From: Ktedonobacteria bacterium
GTDB lineage: Bacteria > Chloroflexota > Ktedonobacteria > Ktedonobacterales > JACDGC01
Length of the DNA: 64,000 nt
NCBI GenBank assembly: GCA_027459785.1
Contig: DAIDGU010000013.1
Coordinates: 35,711-99,710, forward strand
Direction of reading: 5' to 3'
Below are positions 1 through 8,733 of the stretch, piece after piece (position 1 is the first letter of the stretch; each line of letters starts with the position of its first letter). Below the pieces are notes generated by a model that was given only the letters and a program-made list of their open reading frames with translations, was not told the DNA's origin and did no database searches. Both the position numbers and the translations under genes were made by a program.

Positions 1-1
1 G

Positions 2-487
2 GCTGCGCTGCCCCAGGCGTTGGCCCAGAATTGGACGGTGGAGGAGAGCGATCCCGCCGCCACAGACCTCGCCGCGCGGCTGGCTGAGGCCGGCGCGGAC
101 GGCACGCCGGCGGCGCTGGTGGCGACAGCCGACCGGCACTGGCTGCTGCGCCTGGCACCGGCAGGCCAAGCCCAGCTGCGCGCGACCGGCGAAGCCGCCG
201 CCTGGCAAAAGCTGGATGTCGCCGCCGTCCACGAACTGATCGTCGATGCCGCGCTGGGCATCCCACGCGACGCCGTGGCCACCAGCGAGGGCATCAGCTA
301 TACGCGCGACGCGGCGGCGGCGCTGGCGGCGGTGGTGGAAGGCCGCGCCCAGGTGGCGATCCTCCTGAACCCGACGCGGCCCGATCAAGTGCGCGACGTG
401 GCCGAAGCGGGCGGGCGGATGCCGCAGAAATCGACGTATTTTTATCCAAAATTGATCACTGGGTTGGTGATCAATCCCGTTTGGTGA
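2..487 (+). CDS. DUF1015 family protein, C-terminal part (5' end outside window)
   Basis: The reading frame is open from the window edge, so only the last 161 residues are seen; the TTG at 20 is an internal Leu codon, not a start. The tail contains NPTRPDQV, followed by RMPQKSTYFYPK and TGLVINP, which is the characteristic ending of DUF1015 proteins (about 400-450 residues when complete). The biochemical role of this family is not settled. The stop lies 11 bases before the next start, so it is probably the first visible gene of a short operon with the flavoprotein and membrane-anchored protein downstream. Family assignment rests on recognition of the C-terminal motif only. Confidence 0.8.
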   Translation, partial: AALPQALAQNWTVEESDPAATDLAARLAEAGADGTPAALVATADRHWLLRLAPAGQAQLRATGEAAAWQKLDVAAVHELIVDAALGIPRDAVATSEGISYTRDAAAALAAVVEGRAQVAILLNPTRPDQVRDVAEAGGRMPQKSTYFYPKLITGLVINPVW

Positions 488-498
488 GGAGGGCTGGT

Positions 499-1767
499 AT
501 GATCATCATCGTCGGCGCGGGCCTGGCCGGCCTGACGTGCGCCAAGGCGCTGCATGCGGCGGGCCGCGATGTGCTGGTTTACGAGGCGGCGGACGGCGTC
601 GGTGGGCGCGTGCGCAGCGACCAGCGCGAGGGCTTCACGCTGGATCGCGGCTTTCAAGTGCTGTTCACGGCCTATCCCGCCGTCAAGCGGCACCTGGACC
701 TCACCACGCTGGGGCTGCGGCCCTTCCAGCCGGGCGCGGCCATCGCCCATGAGGGCAAGCTCTATGACGTGACGGACCCGACGCGCGATCATAATCCCGC
801 GCACGTGGCGGCGACGGTGACGAATCCGCTCATCAGCTTGAACGACAAGCTGCGCGTGCTGACCCTGCGCGGGGATGTCGCCAAGCGCAGCGTGGCCCAG
901 ATCTTCGGCGACGACCAGGACGACCGCACGATTGAGGCGGAGTTGCTGGCGCGGGGCTTCGCGCAAGACGGCTTCATCGACCAGTTCATCCGCCCATTTT
1001 ACGGCGGCATCACGCTGAACCGCGACCTGCACACCAGCGCCCGCTTTTTCCTCTTCGTCTTCAAGATGCTGGCTGAGGGGACGGTCGCCTTGCCGGCGGC
1101 GGGCATCGGCGCGGTGACGGCGCAACTGGCGGCGCACCTGCCGCCGGGGGCCATGCGGCTGAACGCGCCGGTGGCGGGCATCGTCACGCACGTGGGCCGC
1201 GCCGTGGGCGTGCGGCTGGCTGATGGCACTGAACTCGCCGCCGAGGCTGTCGTGGTGGCGACGGAAGCCCCCGCCGTCGCGCGCATCACCGGCATCACGC
1301 TCCCGCCCGCCGTCACGCCCGTTCCCGCCACCTGCGTCTATTTCGCCGCCGCCACCAGCCTGTACGAGGGGCCGAAGCTGGTGCTGAATCCCGCGCCGGA
1401 CGCCGTGGTGAACAACGTGACGCAATTGACCAACATCGCCCCCAGCTATGCGCCGGCGGGGCAACACCTGCTATCCACTGTGCTGCTGGGCGAACAAACT
1501 GGCGGCGATGCAGCGATCTACGCCCGCGCCCAGGCCGACCTGGCGCGCATGTTCCCGCGCGCGTCCCTCGCGGACCTGCGCCCACTGGCGATCTACCGCA
1601 TCCCTATGGCGCAATTCGATCAGCCGCCGGGCATCTATACCGCCTTGCCGACGAACCAAACCGAGACGCCGGGCCTTTTCATCGCGGGCGAATACACCGA
1701 GTCCAGCAGCATCCACGGGGCGATGCACAGCGGCGAGAAAGCGGCAGAAGCCGTGCTGGCAGGGTGA
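499..1767 (+). CDS. FAD-dependent amine oxidase / phytoene-desaturase-like oxidoreductase
   Basis: A 422-residue cytoplasmic flavoprotein. The N-terminus MIIIVGAGLAGLTCAKAL is a Rossmann ADP-binding fold, followed by the second FAD signature (EAADGVGGRVRSD, about residues 35-47). Near the C-terminus FIAGEYTESSSIHGAMHSG is the conserved FAD-closing motif of the amine oxidase/desaturase superfamily. Substrate is unknown; relatives oxidise amines, carotenoids or protoporphyrinogen. The start is ATG 499, because GAGGAGGG at 486-493 is correctly spaced; an in-frame codon at 481 has no such site. The gene follows the DUF1015 gene by 11 bases and precedes a membrane-anchored protein by 22 bases, consistent with one transcript. 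Confidence 0.85.
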   Translation: MIIIVGAGLAGLTCAKALHAAGRDVLVYEAADGVGGRVRSDQREGFTLDRGFQVLFTAYPAVKRHLDLTTLGLRPFQPGAAIAHEGKLYDVTDPTRDHNPAHVAATVTNPLISLNDKLRVLTLRGDVAKRSVAQIFGDDQDDRTIEAELLARGFAQDGFIDQFIRPFYGGITLNRDLHTSARFFLFVFKMLAEGTVALPAAGIGAVTAQLAAHLPPGAMRLNAPVAGIVTHVGRAVGVRLADGTELAAEAVVVATEAPAVARITGITLPPAVTPVPATCVYFAAATSLYEGPKLVLNPAPDAVVNNVTQLTNIAPSYAPAGQHLLSTVLLGEQTGGDAAIYARAQADLARMFPRASLADLRPLAIYRIPMAQFDQPPGIYTALPTNQTETPGLFIAGEYTESSSIHGAMHSGEKAAEAVLAG

Positions 1768-1789
1768 ACCCGTGAGGAGGCAGAGGGTG

Positions 1790-2968
1790 ATGCAGAGCGA
1801 TCCCGATTTCAGCGCGCCGGCGAACCTGGACGACGTGCTGGGCGAGGCTGGTTCGCGCCGTGCCTGGCGCGGGCGCTGGCTGGCGGCGGGCGCGACGTTG
1901 CTGGTGGGCGCGCTCCTGGCGGCGCAGCTCGCCGGATTGCGCCTGTTCCCTCAGCAGGTGCCAGCCGGCGCGACGTATACGCTGACGCTGGCGAGCAACG
2001 TCACCTGGACCATCTTTACCCTCACGCTGAACGACGATATCCGCGTTGTCGGCAACCGTGCCGCCGCGCAGATCATCCTGCATCAGCAAGCTGAACCTTA
2101 TGACCTGTGGCTTACGGCGGCAGCTCCGCCTTTCATGTCGCAAACCTGCCGTATCGTCATCCCGTTCACGCGCGCCAACACCTGCATGCTCGTCCGGGCG
2201 GGCCAGCAGTGGCGTGTGCTGTTCCCCTTCGCGCTACGCGACCTGCCCCCGCAGGAACAGGCGAGCGTGGCGGCGCTGGTGGCTGACTCCCTGGCGGCGA
2301 CCCAGCCCACGACCGGCATTCCCGCCGGCGGCCATTACGTCGTCGGTGACGTGCTGACGAGCAGCCTGATCGCGCCCGTCGCGCTCATCGCCAGCCTACG
2401 CACCACCCGCGCTCCCACTGATCTTATCCCCGACCCGACATGTCCCGATCTCTGTGCGCCAGCGGACATGGCCCAGTGGTCGCCGAGCGCGCTGGATCTC
2501 TGGCACGTGCGCACTTTCGTGCGCCAGGACTGGTACTTCGCCCGCAGCGCGGATGGTCGGGCGGTCGGCACCACCCACGAAAACCTCATCCCGCATGCCA
2601 TCCAGTTCGATCTGAATTACGACGCCGCGCAGGATACCTGGCTGACCGCGCCGCCGGACCAGGCCACCGCCATCGCCGCCGCCATCATCCCGCCGCTGTG
2701 CGCCGACGGGCATCTTTTCGTGGAATCGCTCTACTTCGTGCCGGCATCGGCGCTCGCCCCCTATCACCCCGTGCCAACCTATACCGACCACGGCCTGAAC
2801 GGCTGCCTGCTGCGCCTGGTACCGACCCAGACCAGCACCAGCACCGCCGCTGTCACGTTCCTCTGGCGCACCGGCCAACTCTATGCCGTCGGCACCGTCG
2901 CCCACGCCGCCGAACCCACGCTCCCCGCCGCCAGCGCGCTTGATCTGGCCGCCTTCGCGTCGTCTTAA
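1790..2968 (+). CDS. Membrane-anchored protein of unknown function
   Basis: A 392-residue protein I do not recognise. Residues about 25-45 (RWLAAGATLLVGALLAAQLA) form a single membrane segment after a short charged cytoplasmic N-terminus, and the remaining 340 residues would lie outside. Several Cys are present (FMSQTCRIV, NTCMLV, PTCPDLCAPAD, PPLCADG), suggesting disulfides. The start is ATG 1790: AGGAGG at 1775-1780 lies 9 bases upstream. The frame stays open further upstream only because it overlaps the flavoprotein gene. It closes the three-gene cluster and is followed by a repeat-filled spacer. No enzymatic motif is visible. Confidence 0.7.
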   Translation: MQSDPDFSAPANLDDVLGEAGSRRAWRGRWLAAGATLLVGALLAAQLAGLRLFPQQVPAGATYTLTLASNVTWTIFTLTLNDDIRVVGNRAAAQIILHQQAEPYDLWLTAAAPPFMSQTCRIVIPFTRANTCMLVRAGQQWRVLFPFALRDLPPQEQASVAALVADSLAATQPTTGIPAGGHYVVGDVLTSSLIAPVALIASLRTTRAPTDLIPDPTCPDLCAPADMAQWSPSALDLWHVRTFVRQDWYFARSADGRAVGTTHENLIPHAIQFDLNYDAAQDTWLTAPPDQATAIAAAIIPPLCADGHLFVESLYFVPASALAPYHPVPTYTDHGLNGCLLRLVPTQTSTSTAAVTFLWRTGQLYAVGTVAHAAEPTLPAASALDLAAFASS

Positions 2969-3020
2969 AGCTGCGTGGCGCTTGCATCAAGGTTCAGCTT
3001 CCACCGATTGCCGATCCCTA

Positions 3021-3256
3021 TGATACCCGATTTTGGGTACAGACAGTGGTCAGCGGGGCCGGACAGACAGGAATGTCTGTCCTCCGTGATGAGGGAGCAT
3101 GTCTGTCCTCCGGGGGGAACGTGACAGACAAGAATGGCTGTCCTCCGGGGGGAACGTGACAGACAAGAATGTCTGTCCTCCGGGGGGGAAGGTGGGCGGA
3201 TATGCCTGTCCGCTGCCTCGTACCCACACCACAGTCATTACCCAAAACACATATGA
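3021..3256 (+). repeat. Composite dispersed element, copy A (forward)
   Basis: The left end reads TGATACCCGATTTTGGGTAC, followed by AGACAGTGGTCAGCGGGGCC. Several hairpin units of the type ACAGACAGGAATGTCTGT with CCTCCGG follow. The right end (CATTACCCAAAACACATATG) is a diverged form of the family right end. Copies at 3320, 16874, 19856, 47330 and 62215 share the ends. The spacer 2969-3630 holds only this copy, copy B and no gene. Confidence 0.75.
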
Positions 3257-3319
3257 CCGGCTGTTCGCCTCTTGTTTTGCCAGTGTATGATAACGAGTGT
3301 AAAGCTGTTCTCAGCCGAG

Positions 3320-3579
3320 TTATACGCTTTGCGGGTGATTAGTATGGGTACCGGAGGACAGACATTCCTGTCTGTCACCTTCCCCCGGAGGACAGCTATG
3401 CCTGTCGGTCACGCTTTCCCGGAGGACAGCTATGCCTGTCGGTCACGCTTTCCCGGAGGACAGCTATGCCTGTCGGTCACGCTTTCCCGGAGGACAGACA
3501 TTCTCCATAACCACGGAGGACAGACATTCCTGTCTGTCCGGCCCCCCCTGACCACTGTCTGTACCCGAAATCGGTATTA
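3320..3579 (-). repeat. Composite dispersed element, copy B (reverse)
   Basis: Same family as copy A in the opposite orientation. It opens with TTATACGCTTTGCGGGTGAT (inverted right end) and ends with the inverse of the left end (CTGACCACTGTCTGTACCCG, then AAATCGGTATTA). Inside, a unit of 34 bases beginning GGAGGACAGCTATGCCTGTC is repeated three times in tandem (about 3390-3490). Copies A and B face each other, so the spacer is flanked by inverted repeats of about 60 bases. Confidence 0.75.
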
Positions 3580-3630
3580 CCGGGCGACCAGGATGGTTAG
3601 CCCCTAGCGTTCAGCAAAGGATTGCAACAG

Positions 3631-4668
3631 ATGCGCTATCTCGTCACCGGCGGCGCGGGTTTTTTCGGTAGCCTCTTGGTGGAAGATTTGGCCCGTGCCG
3701 GGCATGAGGTCGTCATTTTGGATCGCGTGGCGGATGCCCGCCTGGCGCGGCGCTTCCCCTTCGCGCAGGTGGACCTGCGCGATGCCGACGGGGTGGCGGG
3801 CGTCTTCGCGCAGCATGGCCGCTTCGACGGCATCTTCCATGTGGCGGCGTTGCTGGCGCACGCCATCAAGGACCAGCGTGAGCTGGTCGATTCCAATATC
3901 GCGGGGACACGCCACCTGGCCGCCGCCGCCGTGGCGCATGGCGTGCCGCACCTCGTCTTCACCTCCAGCAATTGTGTCGTCGGCAAACCGTTCAGCCAAC
4001 CGGTGCGCGAGGACGATCCCATCAATCCGCTGGAGATCTACGGCATCACCAAATGGCGCGGCGAGCAGGTGCTGGCGGAGTTTCAGGATCGCCTCAACAT
4101 CACGCTGATCCGCTGCCCGACGATCATGGGCGGCGGGCGGCTGGGGCTGCTCTCGATCCTCTACGAATTCATCCGCGAGGGGCGCAAGCTCTGGACGCTG
4201 GGCGACGGCGGCAATCGCTACCAGTTCATCGCCGCCGCCGACCTCAGCGACGCGATGCAGCGCGCCATCCGCCAGCCGGGCTTCCACCTCTATAACATCG
4301 GGTCCGACGAGGTGCCGACGCTGCGCGAGTTGTACCAGCGCGTGATCGACTTCGCGCGCACGCCGGCGCGGGTGGTGCGCGTGCCGCGCGGGCCAGCGGT
4401 GGCGGCGATGCAGGTGTTGCACCGGCTGGGCCTCTCGCCGCTGGGGCCGTATCATTATAAGATGCTGGCCGAGAGCTTCGTTTTCGACACGACGCGCATC
4501 AAGCGCGACCTCGCGTGGCAGCCGACCAAGACGAACACGCAGATGCTCATCGAGAGCTACCAGTGGTACATCGACCACCTGGACGACGTGTATCGCGCTG
4601 GCGAACGCAGCGCCCATCGCCAGCCGGTGAAGCTGCAAGCCCTGGCTCTGGTGAAACGGCTCTCTTGA
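3631..4668 (+). CDS. NAD(P)-dependent epimerase/dehydratase (extended SDR)
   Basis: A 345-residue soluble protein of the extended short-chain dehydrogenase family. MRYLVTGGAGFFGSLLVEDL is the TGxxGxxG cofactor-binding motif; SSNCVVG, then the active-site YGITK (YxxxK), and GNRYQFIAAADLSDAM, the typical substrate-domain motif of nucleotide-sugar epimerases. Length matches UDP-glucose-4-epimerase-like enzymes; the exact substrate cannot be read from sequence. ATG 3631 is chosen because AAAGGA at 3616-3621 is well placed; an in-frame TTG at 3622 lacks a site. It is flanked by repeats on the left and the ammonium channel gene on the right, with no obvious functional partner. Confidence 0.85.
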   Translation: MRYLVTGGAGFFGSLLVEDLARAGHEVVILDRVADARLARRFPFAQVDLRDADGVAGVFAQHGRFDGIFHVAALLAHAIKDQRELVDSNIAGTRHLAAAAVAHGVPHLVFTSSNCVVGKPFSQPVREDDPINPLEIYGITKWRGEQVLAEFQDRLNITLIRCPTIMGGGRLGLLSILYEFIREGRKLWTLGDGGNRYQFIAAADLSDAMQRAIRQPGFHLYNIGSDEVPTLRELYQRVIDFARTPARVVRVPRGPAVAAMQVLHRLGLSPLGPYHYKMLAESFVFDTTRIKRDLAWQPTKTNTQMLIESYQWYIDHLDDVYRAGERSAHRQPVKLQALALVKRLS

Positions 4669-4694
4669 CGCCCCCGCTGACAGAATGGTATACC
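4665..4694 (+). promoter_or_regulatory. Candidate sigma70-type promoter of amt
   Basis: TTGACG (4665-4670), an 18-base spacer and TATACC (4689-4694). It overlaps the stop codon of the epimerase gene and would give a leader of about 55 bases for the ammonium channel. Confidence 0.5.
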
Positions 4695-4753
4695 ACAGGC
4701 ACGGACCTTGCGCCCGGTTTCCCGCATTCTGTACAAAGGAGTACATAAGATTC

Positions 4754-6067
4754 ATGGGAGCCATCAATCCTGGCGACACCGCGTTCGTCCTGCTCAGCGC
4801 CGCCCTGGTGCTGCTGATGACCCCCGGCCTGGCGTTCTTTTACGGCGGGCTGGTGCGGCATCAGAACGTCCTCACCATCATCATGCAAAGTTTCATCTCG
4901 ATGGGGGTGGTAACCCTCCTCTGGGTGCTGGTCGGCTTCAGCCTCGCCTACGGTGGCGACCACGGCGGGATCATCGGTGATCTGCGTTATGCCGGCTTGC
5001 AGGGCGTGGGGCTGACGCCCAGCCAGCTCTATGCGCCAACCATCCCCTTCCTGGCGTTCTTCCTCTTTCAGGTGATGTTCGCCATCATCACCCCGGCGCT
5101 GGTGACGGGCGCGTTCGCCGACCGCGTCAGCTTCAAAGCCTACCTGATCTTCCTGGTGCTCTGGAGCTTGCTGGTCTACATCCCCTTTGTGCATTGGGTG
5201 TGGGGCGGCGGCTTCCTGGCGAAAATGGGCGTGGTGGACTTCGCCGGCGGCATCGTCGTGCATCTGAGCGCGGGCATGGCGGCGTTGGCCTCGGTCTTCG
5301 TCGTGGGCAAACGCATGGTGCGGCCCGGCGAGAAGTTCGCGCCGCACAACCTGGCCTATATGGCGCTCGGCACTGGCCTGCTGTGGTTCGGCTGGTTCGG
5401 CTTCAATGGCGGTAGCGCGCTGGCAGCGAACGGTGTGGCCGCGATTGCCTTCGTGAACACAAATGTCGCGGCGGCGGCGGGCATGGTGTGTTGGTTGCTG
5501 ATCGCGTGGCTGCGCGACGGCAAGCCCAGCGTTTCGGGCGCGCTGACGGGCGCAGTGGCCGGCCTGGCGACGGTGACGCCAGCGGCAGGCTATGTGCCAC
5601 CCGGCGCGGCGGTGCTGATCGGCGTGCTTGCGGGCGTCGTCTGTTACGGTGCCGTGCAATTCCGCTTGCGGCGCGACTGGGACGACGCGCTGGATGTCTG
5701 GGGCGTCCACGGTGTCGGCGGCGGTCTGGGGACGATCCTCACCGGCGTCTTCGCCCTCACGGCGATCAATGGCGTGCGCGGCCTGCTGGCCGGCGGCACC
5801 CATCAGTTCGTCGTCCAGGTAGCGGGCGTCGCCATCGCGGCAGCCTATGCCTTCGTCGTCACCTTCGGCATCCTCAAGCTGGTGAACCTTATCACGCCGG
5901 TGCGCGTTTCCGCCGCCACCGAACAAAACGGCCTGGACGCTGAATTGCACGGCGAGGCGGCCTATGATCCGCTCCCGGTGCCGCCCCCCGCCAGACCGAC
6001 CACTGTGCCACAGCAACGCGCCGGCACGCGCAAACCGGTTGGCAACCTGGCCGGCGATCTCAGCTAG
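4754..6067 (+). CDS. amt: Ammonium transporter (Amt family)
   Basis: A 437-residue integral membrane protein of the Amt/Mep/Rh family, which conducts ammonium/ammonia across the cytoplasmic membrane. MTPGLAFFYGGLVRHQNVL is the family start of helix 1; FVHWVWGGGFLAKMGVVDFA carries the first pore His and VVHLSAG follows; DVWGVHGVGGGLGTILTG carries the second pore His. Eleven hydrophobic segments are discernible and there is a hydrophilic C-terminal tail of about 50 residues rich in Pro. ATG 4754 is used because AAAGGAG lies at 4735-4741; the frame is open further upstream without support. No glnK (PII) gene is adjacent, which is unusual because amt and glnK are often linked. Confidence 0.95.
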   Translation: MGAINPGDTAFVLLSAALVLLMTPGLAFFYGGLVRHQNVLTIIMQSFISMGVVTLLWVLVGFSLAYGGDHGGIIGDLRYAGLQGVGLTPSQLYAPTIPFLAFFLFQVMFAIITPALVTGAFADRVSFKAYLIFLVLWSLLVYIPFVHWVWGGGFLAKMGVVDFAGGIVVHLSAGMAALASVFVVGKRMVRPGEKFAPHNLAYMALGTGLLWFGWFGFNGGSALAANGVAAIAFVNTNVAAAAGMVCWLLIAWLRDGKPSVSGALTGAVAGLATVTPAAGYVPPGAAVLIGVLAGVVCYGAVQFRLRRDWDDALDVWGVHGVGGGLGTILTGVFALTAINGVRGLLAGGTHQFVVQVAGVAIAAAYAFVVTFGILKLVNLITPVRVSAATEQNGLDAELHGEAAYDPLPVPPPARPTTVPQQRAGTRKPVGNLAGDLS

Positions 6068-6088
6068 CCGGCCTGGTAACGCACCACC

Positions 6089-6120
6089 GGACCACAGCAA
6101 CCTCCCGACCGCTGTGGTCC
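6089..6120 (+). terminator. Stem-loop downstream of amt
   Basis: GGACCACAGC (6089-6098) pairs perfectly with GCTGTGGTCC (6111-6120) around a 12-base loop, 22 bases after the amt stop. There is no T tract, so it may be a processing or REP-like hairpin and not a true intrinsic terminator. Confidence 0.45.
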
Positions 6121-6199
6121 TGGGCAGCTATGTCCAATACGCGATCTACGCGCAGAACCTGCTGAACCCGATGCGAATGTCTCTTTTCAATGGCTGAGG

Positions 6200-6229
6200 T
6201 TGTCTTTCCCCCGCCGCGTCTTGTACGAT
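6200..6229 (+). promoter_or_regulatory. Candidate promoter of the flavoprotein gene
   Basis: TTGTCT (6200-6205), an 18-base spacer ending in TG, and TACGAT (6224-6229) form an extended -10 promoter about 80 bases before the start at 6311. Confidence 0.4.
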
Positions 6230-6310
6230 TGAGAGAGCAGTATTTAGTAACCACCGCCGACCAGGCGCGACAGGGCGGCGGTGCCAGCGCAGCGAGGGAA
6301 GGATGCAGCG

Positions 6311-7594
6311 ATGCAACCACAAGCGGAACGCACAGTAGATTACCTGATCATCGGCGGCGGGCTGGCAGGCGCGACGGCGGCGGAAGAGATCCGCAAGCGC
6401 AACGCGCAGGGGACGATCCTCATCGTCACCACCGAAGCCTATAACCCGTATAATCGCCCGCCTCTCTCCAAAGAATATCTGCGGGCGGAGATCGGCGCGG
6501 ACGGCACGTATGGCAACGGCGGGGTGTATGTGCAACCGCCGGCGTGGTACGACGACAACACGGTCGAGGTGTTGCGCGGCGTGACGGCGCAAAAGCTGGA
6601 CCCGCGCGCCAAGACGGTGACGCTGGACGATGGCCAGGTGATCCATTACATCGCGCTCTTGCTGGCGACGGGCGGCAGGCCGCGCGTGCTGCGCGTGCCG
6701 GGCGCGGACCTGCCAGGCGTGCAGGTGTTGCGCACGCTGGACCAGGCGGATATCATCCGCGAGGCGCTCGCGCCGGGGCAGCGCGTCGTCGTCGTCGGCT
6801 CCGGCTTCATCGGCCTGGAAACTGCCGCCAGCGCCATCCAAAAAGGCTGCCAGGTGACGATTGCCGAGCCGTTCCCGCGCGCCTGGCCGCAGATGGTGTC
6901 GCCGGAGATCTCGCAGTTCTTCCAAAAGCAGTTCAGCGACCGGGGCGCGACGTTGCGCTATGGCTACACCGTCACCGGCTTCGGCGCGAATAAGGATGGC
7001 AGCGTGGGGTCCGTGCGCATCGCCAAGGCCGACGACCAGAGCCAGACGGAAGAGATCCCCTGCGATCTCGCCATCGTCGGCGTGGGCATCCAACTCAATA
7101 CCGAACTGGCGGCCTCCGGTGGCTTGGCGGTCGATCCCAAGCAAGGCATTGTGGTGGATGAGCGGCTGGAAACGGCCTCCGCTGGCGTCTTCGCTGCCGG
7201 CGATGTGGCGGCCTATCCGGATCCCGTCACGGGACGCATGCACTTCGAGCATTGGGATAACGCCATCGCGTCGGCCCAGGCAGCGGCGGCGAACATGAGC
7301 GGTGGCGACGAACCCTATCGCCACGTCCCCTACTTTTTCTCGGACCAGTTCGACCTGTCGATCAACATGCTGGGCTATCCTACCAGCCAGGCGCAGATTA
7401 CGGTGCGCGGCGACATGGCCGCGAAGAAGTTTACCGCGCTGTATGTGCAGGACGGCACGCTGCGCGCGGCGCTGATGGTCAACGACGACGCCCAGATGGA
7501 CCTGCTGCGCGACCTCATCGGCACAGGCGCGCAGGTGCAAGGCGACCTCGCGGATACTGGGCGCGAACTGGCGACGCTTTTCAAGACGGAATAG
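6311..7594 (+). CDS. FAD/NAD(P)-dependent ferredoxin-reductase-like oxidoreductase
   Basis: A 427-residue soluble flavoprotein of the rubredoxin/ferredoxin reductase and AIF-like group. VDYLIIGGGLAGATAAEEI binds FAD; VVVVGSGFIGLETAASAI (about residue 150) binds NAD(P)H; GVFAAGDVAAYPDP (about 290) closes the FAD site. There is no CxxC redox disulfide, so electrons probably pass from NAD(P)H through FAD to an iron-sulfur or other acceptor protein. The last 80 residues form the reductase C-terminal domain. ATG 6311 has AGGGAAGGA at 6295-6303. It stands alone between two promoter-bearing spacers; a P450 gene lies 2 kb downstream and could be a client, but no ferredoxin gene is seen. Confidence 0.88.
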   Translation: MQPQAERTVDYLIIGGGLAGATAAEEIRKRNAQGTILIVTTEAYNPYNRPPLSKEYLRAEIGADGTYGNGGVYVQPPAWYDDNTVEVLRGVTAQKLDPRAKTVTLDDGQVIHYIALLLATGGRPRVLRVPGADLPGVQVLRTLDQADIIREALAPGQRVVVVGSGFIGLETAASAIQKGCQVTIAEPFPRAWPQMVSPEISQFFQKQFSDRGATLRYGYTVTGFGANKDGSVGSVRIAKADDQSQTEEIPCDLAIVGVGIQLNTELAASGGLAVDPKQGIVVDERLETASAGVFAAGDVAAYPDPVTGRMHFEHWDNAIASAQAAAANMSGGDEPYRHVPYFFSDQFDLSINMLGYPTSQAQITVRGDMAAKKFTALYVQDGTLRAALMVNDDAQMDLLRDLIGTGAQVQGDLADTGRELATLFKTE

Positions 7595-7600
7595 AGACGG

Positions 7601-7639
7601 GAACACGAAAGCCACGAAGGAGACGAAAGCCACGAAAGG
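7601..7639. repeat. CACGAA-type repeat, single arm
   Basis: Short CACGAA-containing units (GAACACGAAAGCCACGAAGG and AAAGCCACGAAAGG) directly after the flavoprotein stop. They belong to the same family as 15150-15242, 42658-42750 and 52927-53020, but here only one arm is present. Confidence 0.6.
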
Positions 7640-7793
7640 TTGCGGGAAGCCGCACAGTAGCGTGCAAGCGCCGTGAGCGCAATTCACGCGGGTTATGCCA
7701 CAACTGCTGGACCATAAGATCGCCGGCAAAGCCGTGCTGACGGTCGGTGAATAATGGCGAACGATGATCAACAAAGTTAGGTGGTTTTGCGCG

Positions 7794-8702
7794 ATGAGCG
7801 AGCAGAGGCCATATCCGCGGACGGGGACCGTGCCAGCGCAGGGCGTGGCGCTGAGCTATCGGGATTGGGGCGGGCCGACGGCGGCGGGCGCGGTTGAGGG
7901 GGCGGTGCCGCTGGTGCTGCTGCACGGACTGGCATCCTCGGCGTGGATCTGGGAGCTGGTCGCGCCGATCCTGGCGCAAGAACGGCGCGTGGTGGCGCTG
8001 GATCAGCGCGGGCATGGGCGTAGCGCCAAACCGGACAGCAGCTATGACTTCGCCACGATCATCGCGGACGACCTCGCCGCCATCGAACAACTGGGGCTGG
8101 GCGAACGCTATGCCGTGGCCGGCCATTCGTGGGGCGCGAACGTGGCGTTGGAGTTCGGCGCAGCGCACCCGGACCGCGTGACGGCGTTGATCATGGTGGA
8201 TGGCGGCTTCGGCATGCTGCGCCAGCGCCCCGGCGCAACGTGGGAGCAGATCAGCCGCGATCTGGCCCCGCCAGAGTACGCTGGCACGCCGCGCGAGGTC
8301 TTCCTCAGCCGCGTGCGCGGCAACATCCCCACTACCGATCCGGCGTTGGACGAGATCATGCTCAACATCGTCGAATTGCGCGCGGACGACACCGTGGGGC
8401 CGCGCCTGGTGCGCGCCAACCATATGCAGATCTTGCGCGCGATGTGGGACGAAGATGCCGACGCGCTCTACGCCGCCATCCAGGCGCCGGCGCTCTTCGT
8501 GCTGGCGCAGCCGACGGGCGCAACGGCGGCCACCGACGGCTTCCTGGCACTGAAGCAGCGCGGCATGGAGCAAGCCGCCGCGCGCATGACCCGTTCCCCC
8601 CGCGTCGAGGTCGTCTGGCTGCCCGACACGGTACACGACATCCCCCTGCAACGCCCCGCCGCCCTGGCGCAACGCATGGGTGACTTCCTGCGCGTAGGAT
8701 GA
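7794..8702 (+). CDS. Alpha/beta-fold hydrolase
   Basis: A 302-residue alpha/beta hydrolase. The oxyanion segment VLLHGLASSAWIWELVAP and DQRGHGRSAKPD are followed by the nucleophile elbow GHSWGAN (Ser at about residue 110). VHDIPLQRP near the C-terminus supplies the catalytic His, and an acidic residue before it the third member. Substrate cannot be predicted; esterases, haloalkane dehalogenases and C-C hydrolases share this pattern. ATG 7794 is preferred over ATG 7764 because TTAGGTGG at 7779-7786 is well spaced. The gene is monocistronic or leads into the two small genes downstream. Confidence 0.85.
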   Translation: MSEQRPYPRTGTVPAQGVALSYRDWGGPTAAGAVEGAVPLVLLHGLASSAWIWELVAPILAQERRVVALDQRGHGRSAKPDSSYDFATIIADDLAAIEQLGLGERYAVAGHSWGANVALEFGAAHPDRVTALIMVDGGFGMLRQRPGATWEQISRDLAPPEYAGTPREVFLSRVRGNIPTTDPALDEIMLNIVELRADDTVGPRLVRANHMQILRAMWDEDADALYAAIQAPALFVLAQPTGATAATDGFLALKQRGMEQAAARMTRSPRVEVVWLPDTVHDIPLQRPAALAQRMGDFLRVG

Positions 8703-8733
8703 CAACAACAGGTACAAAACATTTCAATACAAC

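Noticed and set aside
442..1467. Long minus-strand open frame opposite the flavoprotein gene
   Set aside because: Arg/His/Gly-rich translation with no motifs and no ribosome-binding site; it is the antisense shadow of a high-GC gene. The same holds for long antisense frames at 4547-6100, 6146-7774, 13196-14773 and 57692-59344.
1448..1789. N-terminal extension of the membrane-anchored protein gene
   Set aside because: The frame is open only because it overlaps the flavoprotein gene; ATG 1790 has a strong ribosome-binding site.
3390..3490. Tandem 34-base repeats as a CRISPR array
   Set aside because: The units are directly adjacent with no unique spacers, are palindromic, and belong to the dispersed hairpin family. 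No cas genes are present.
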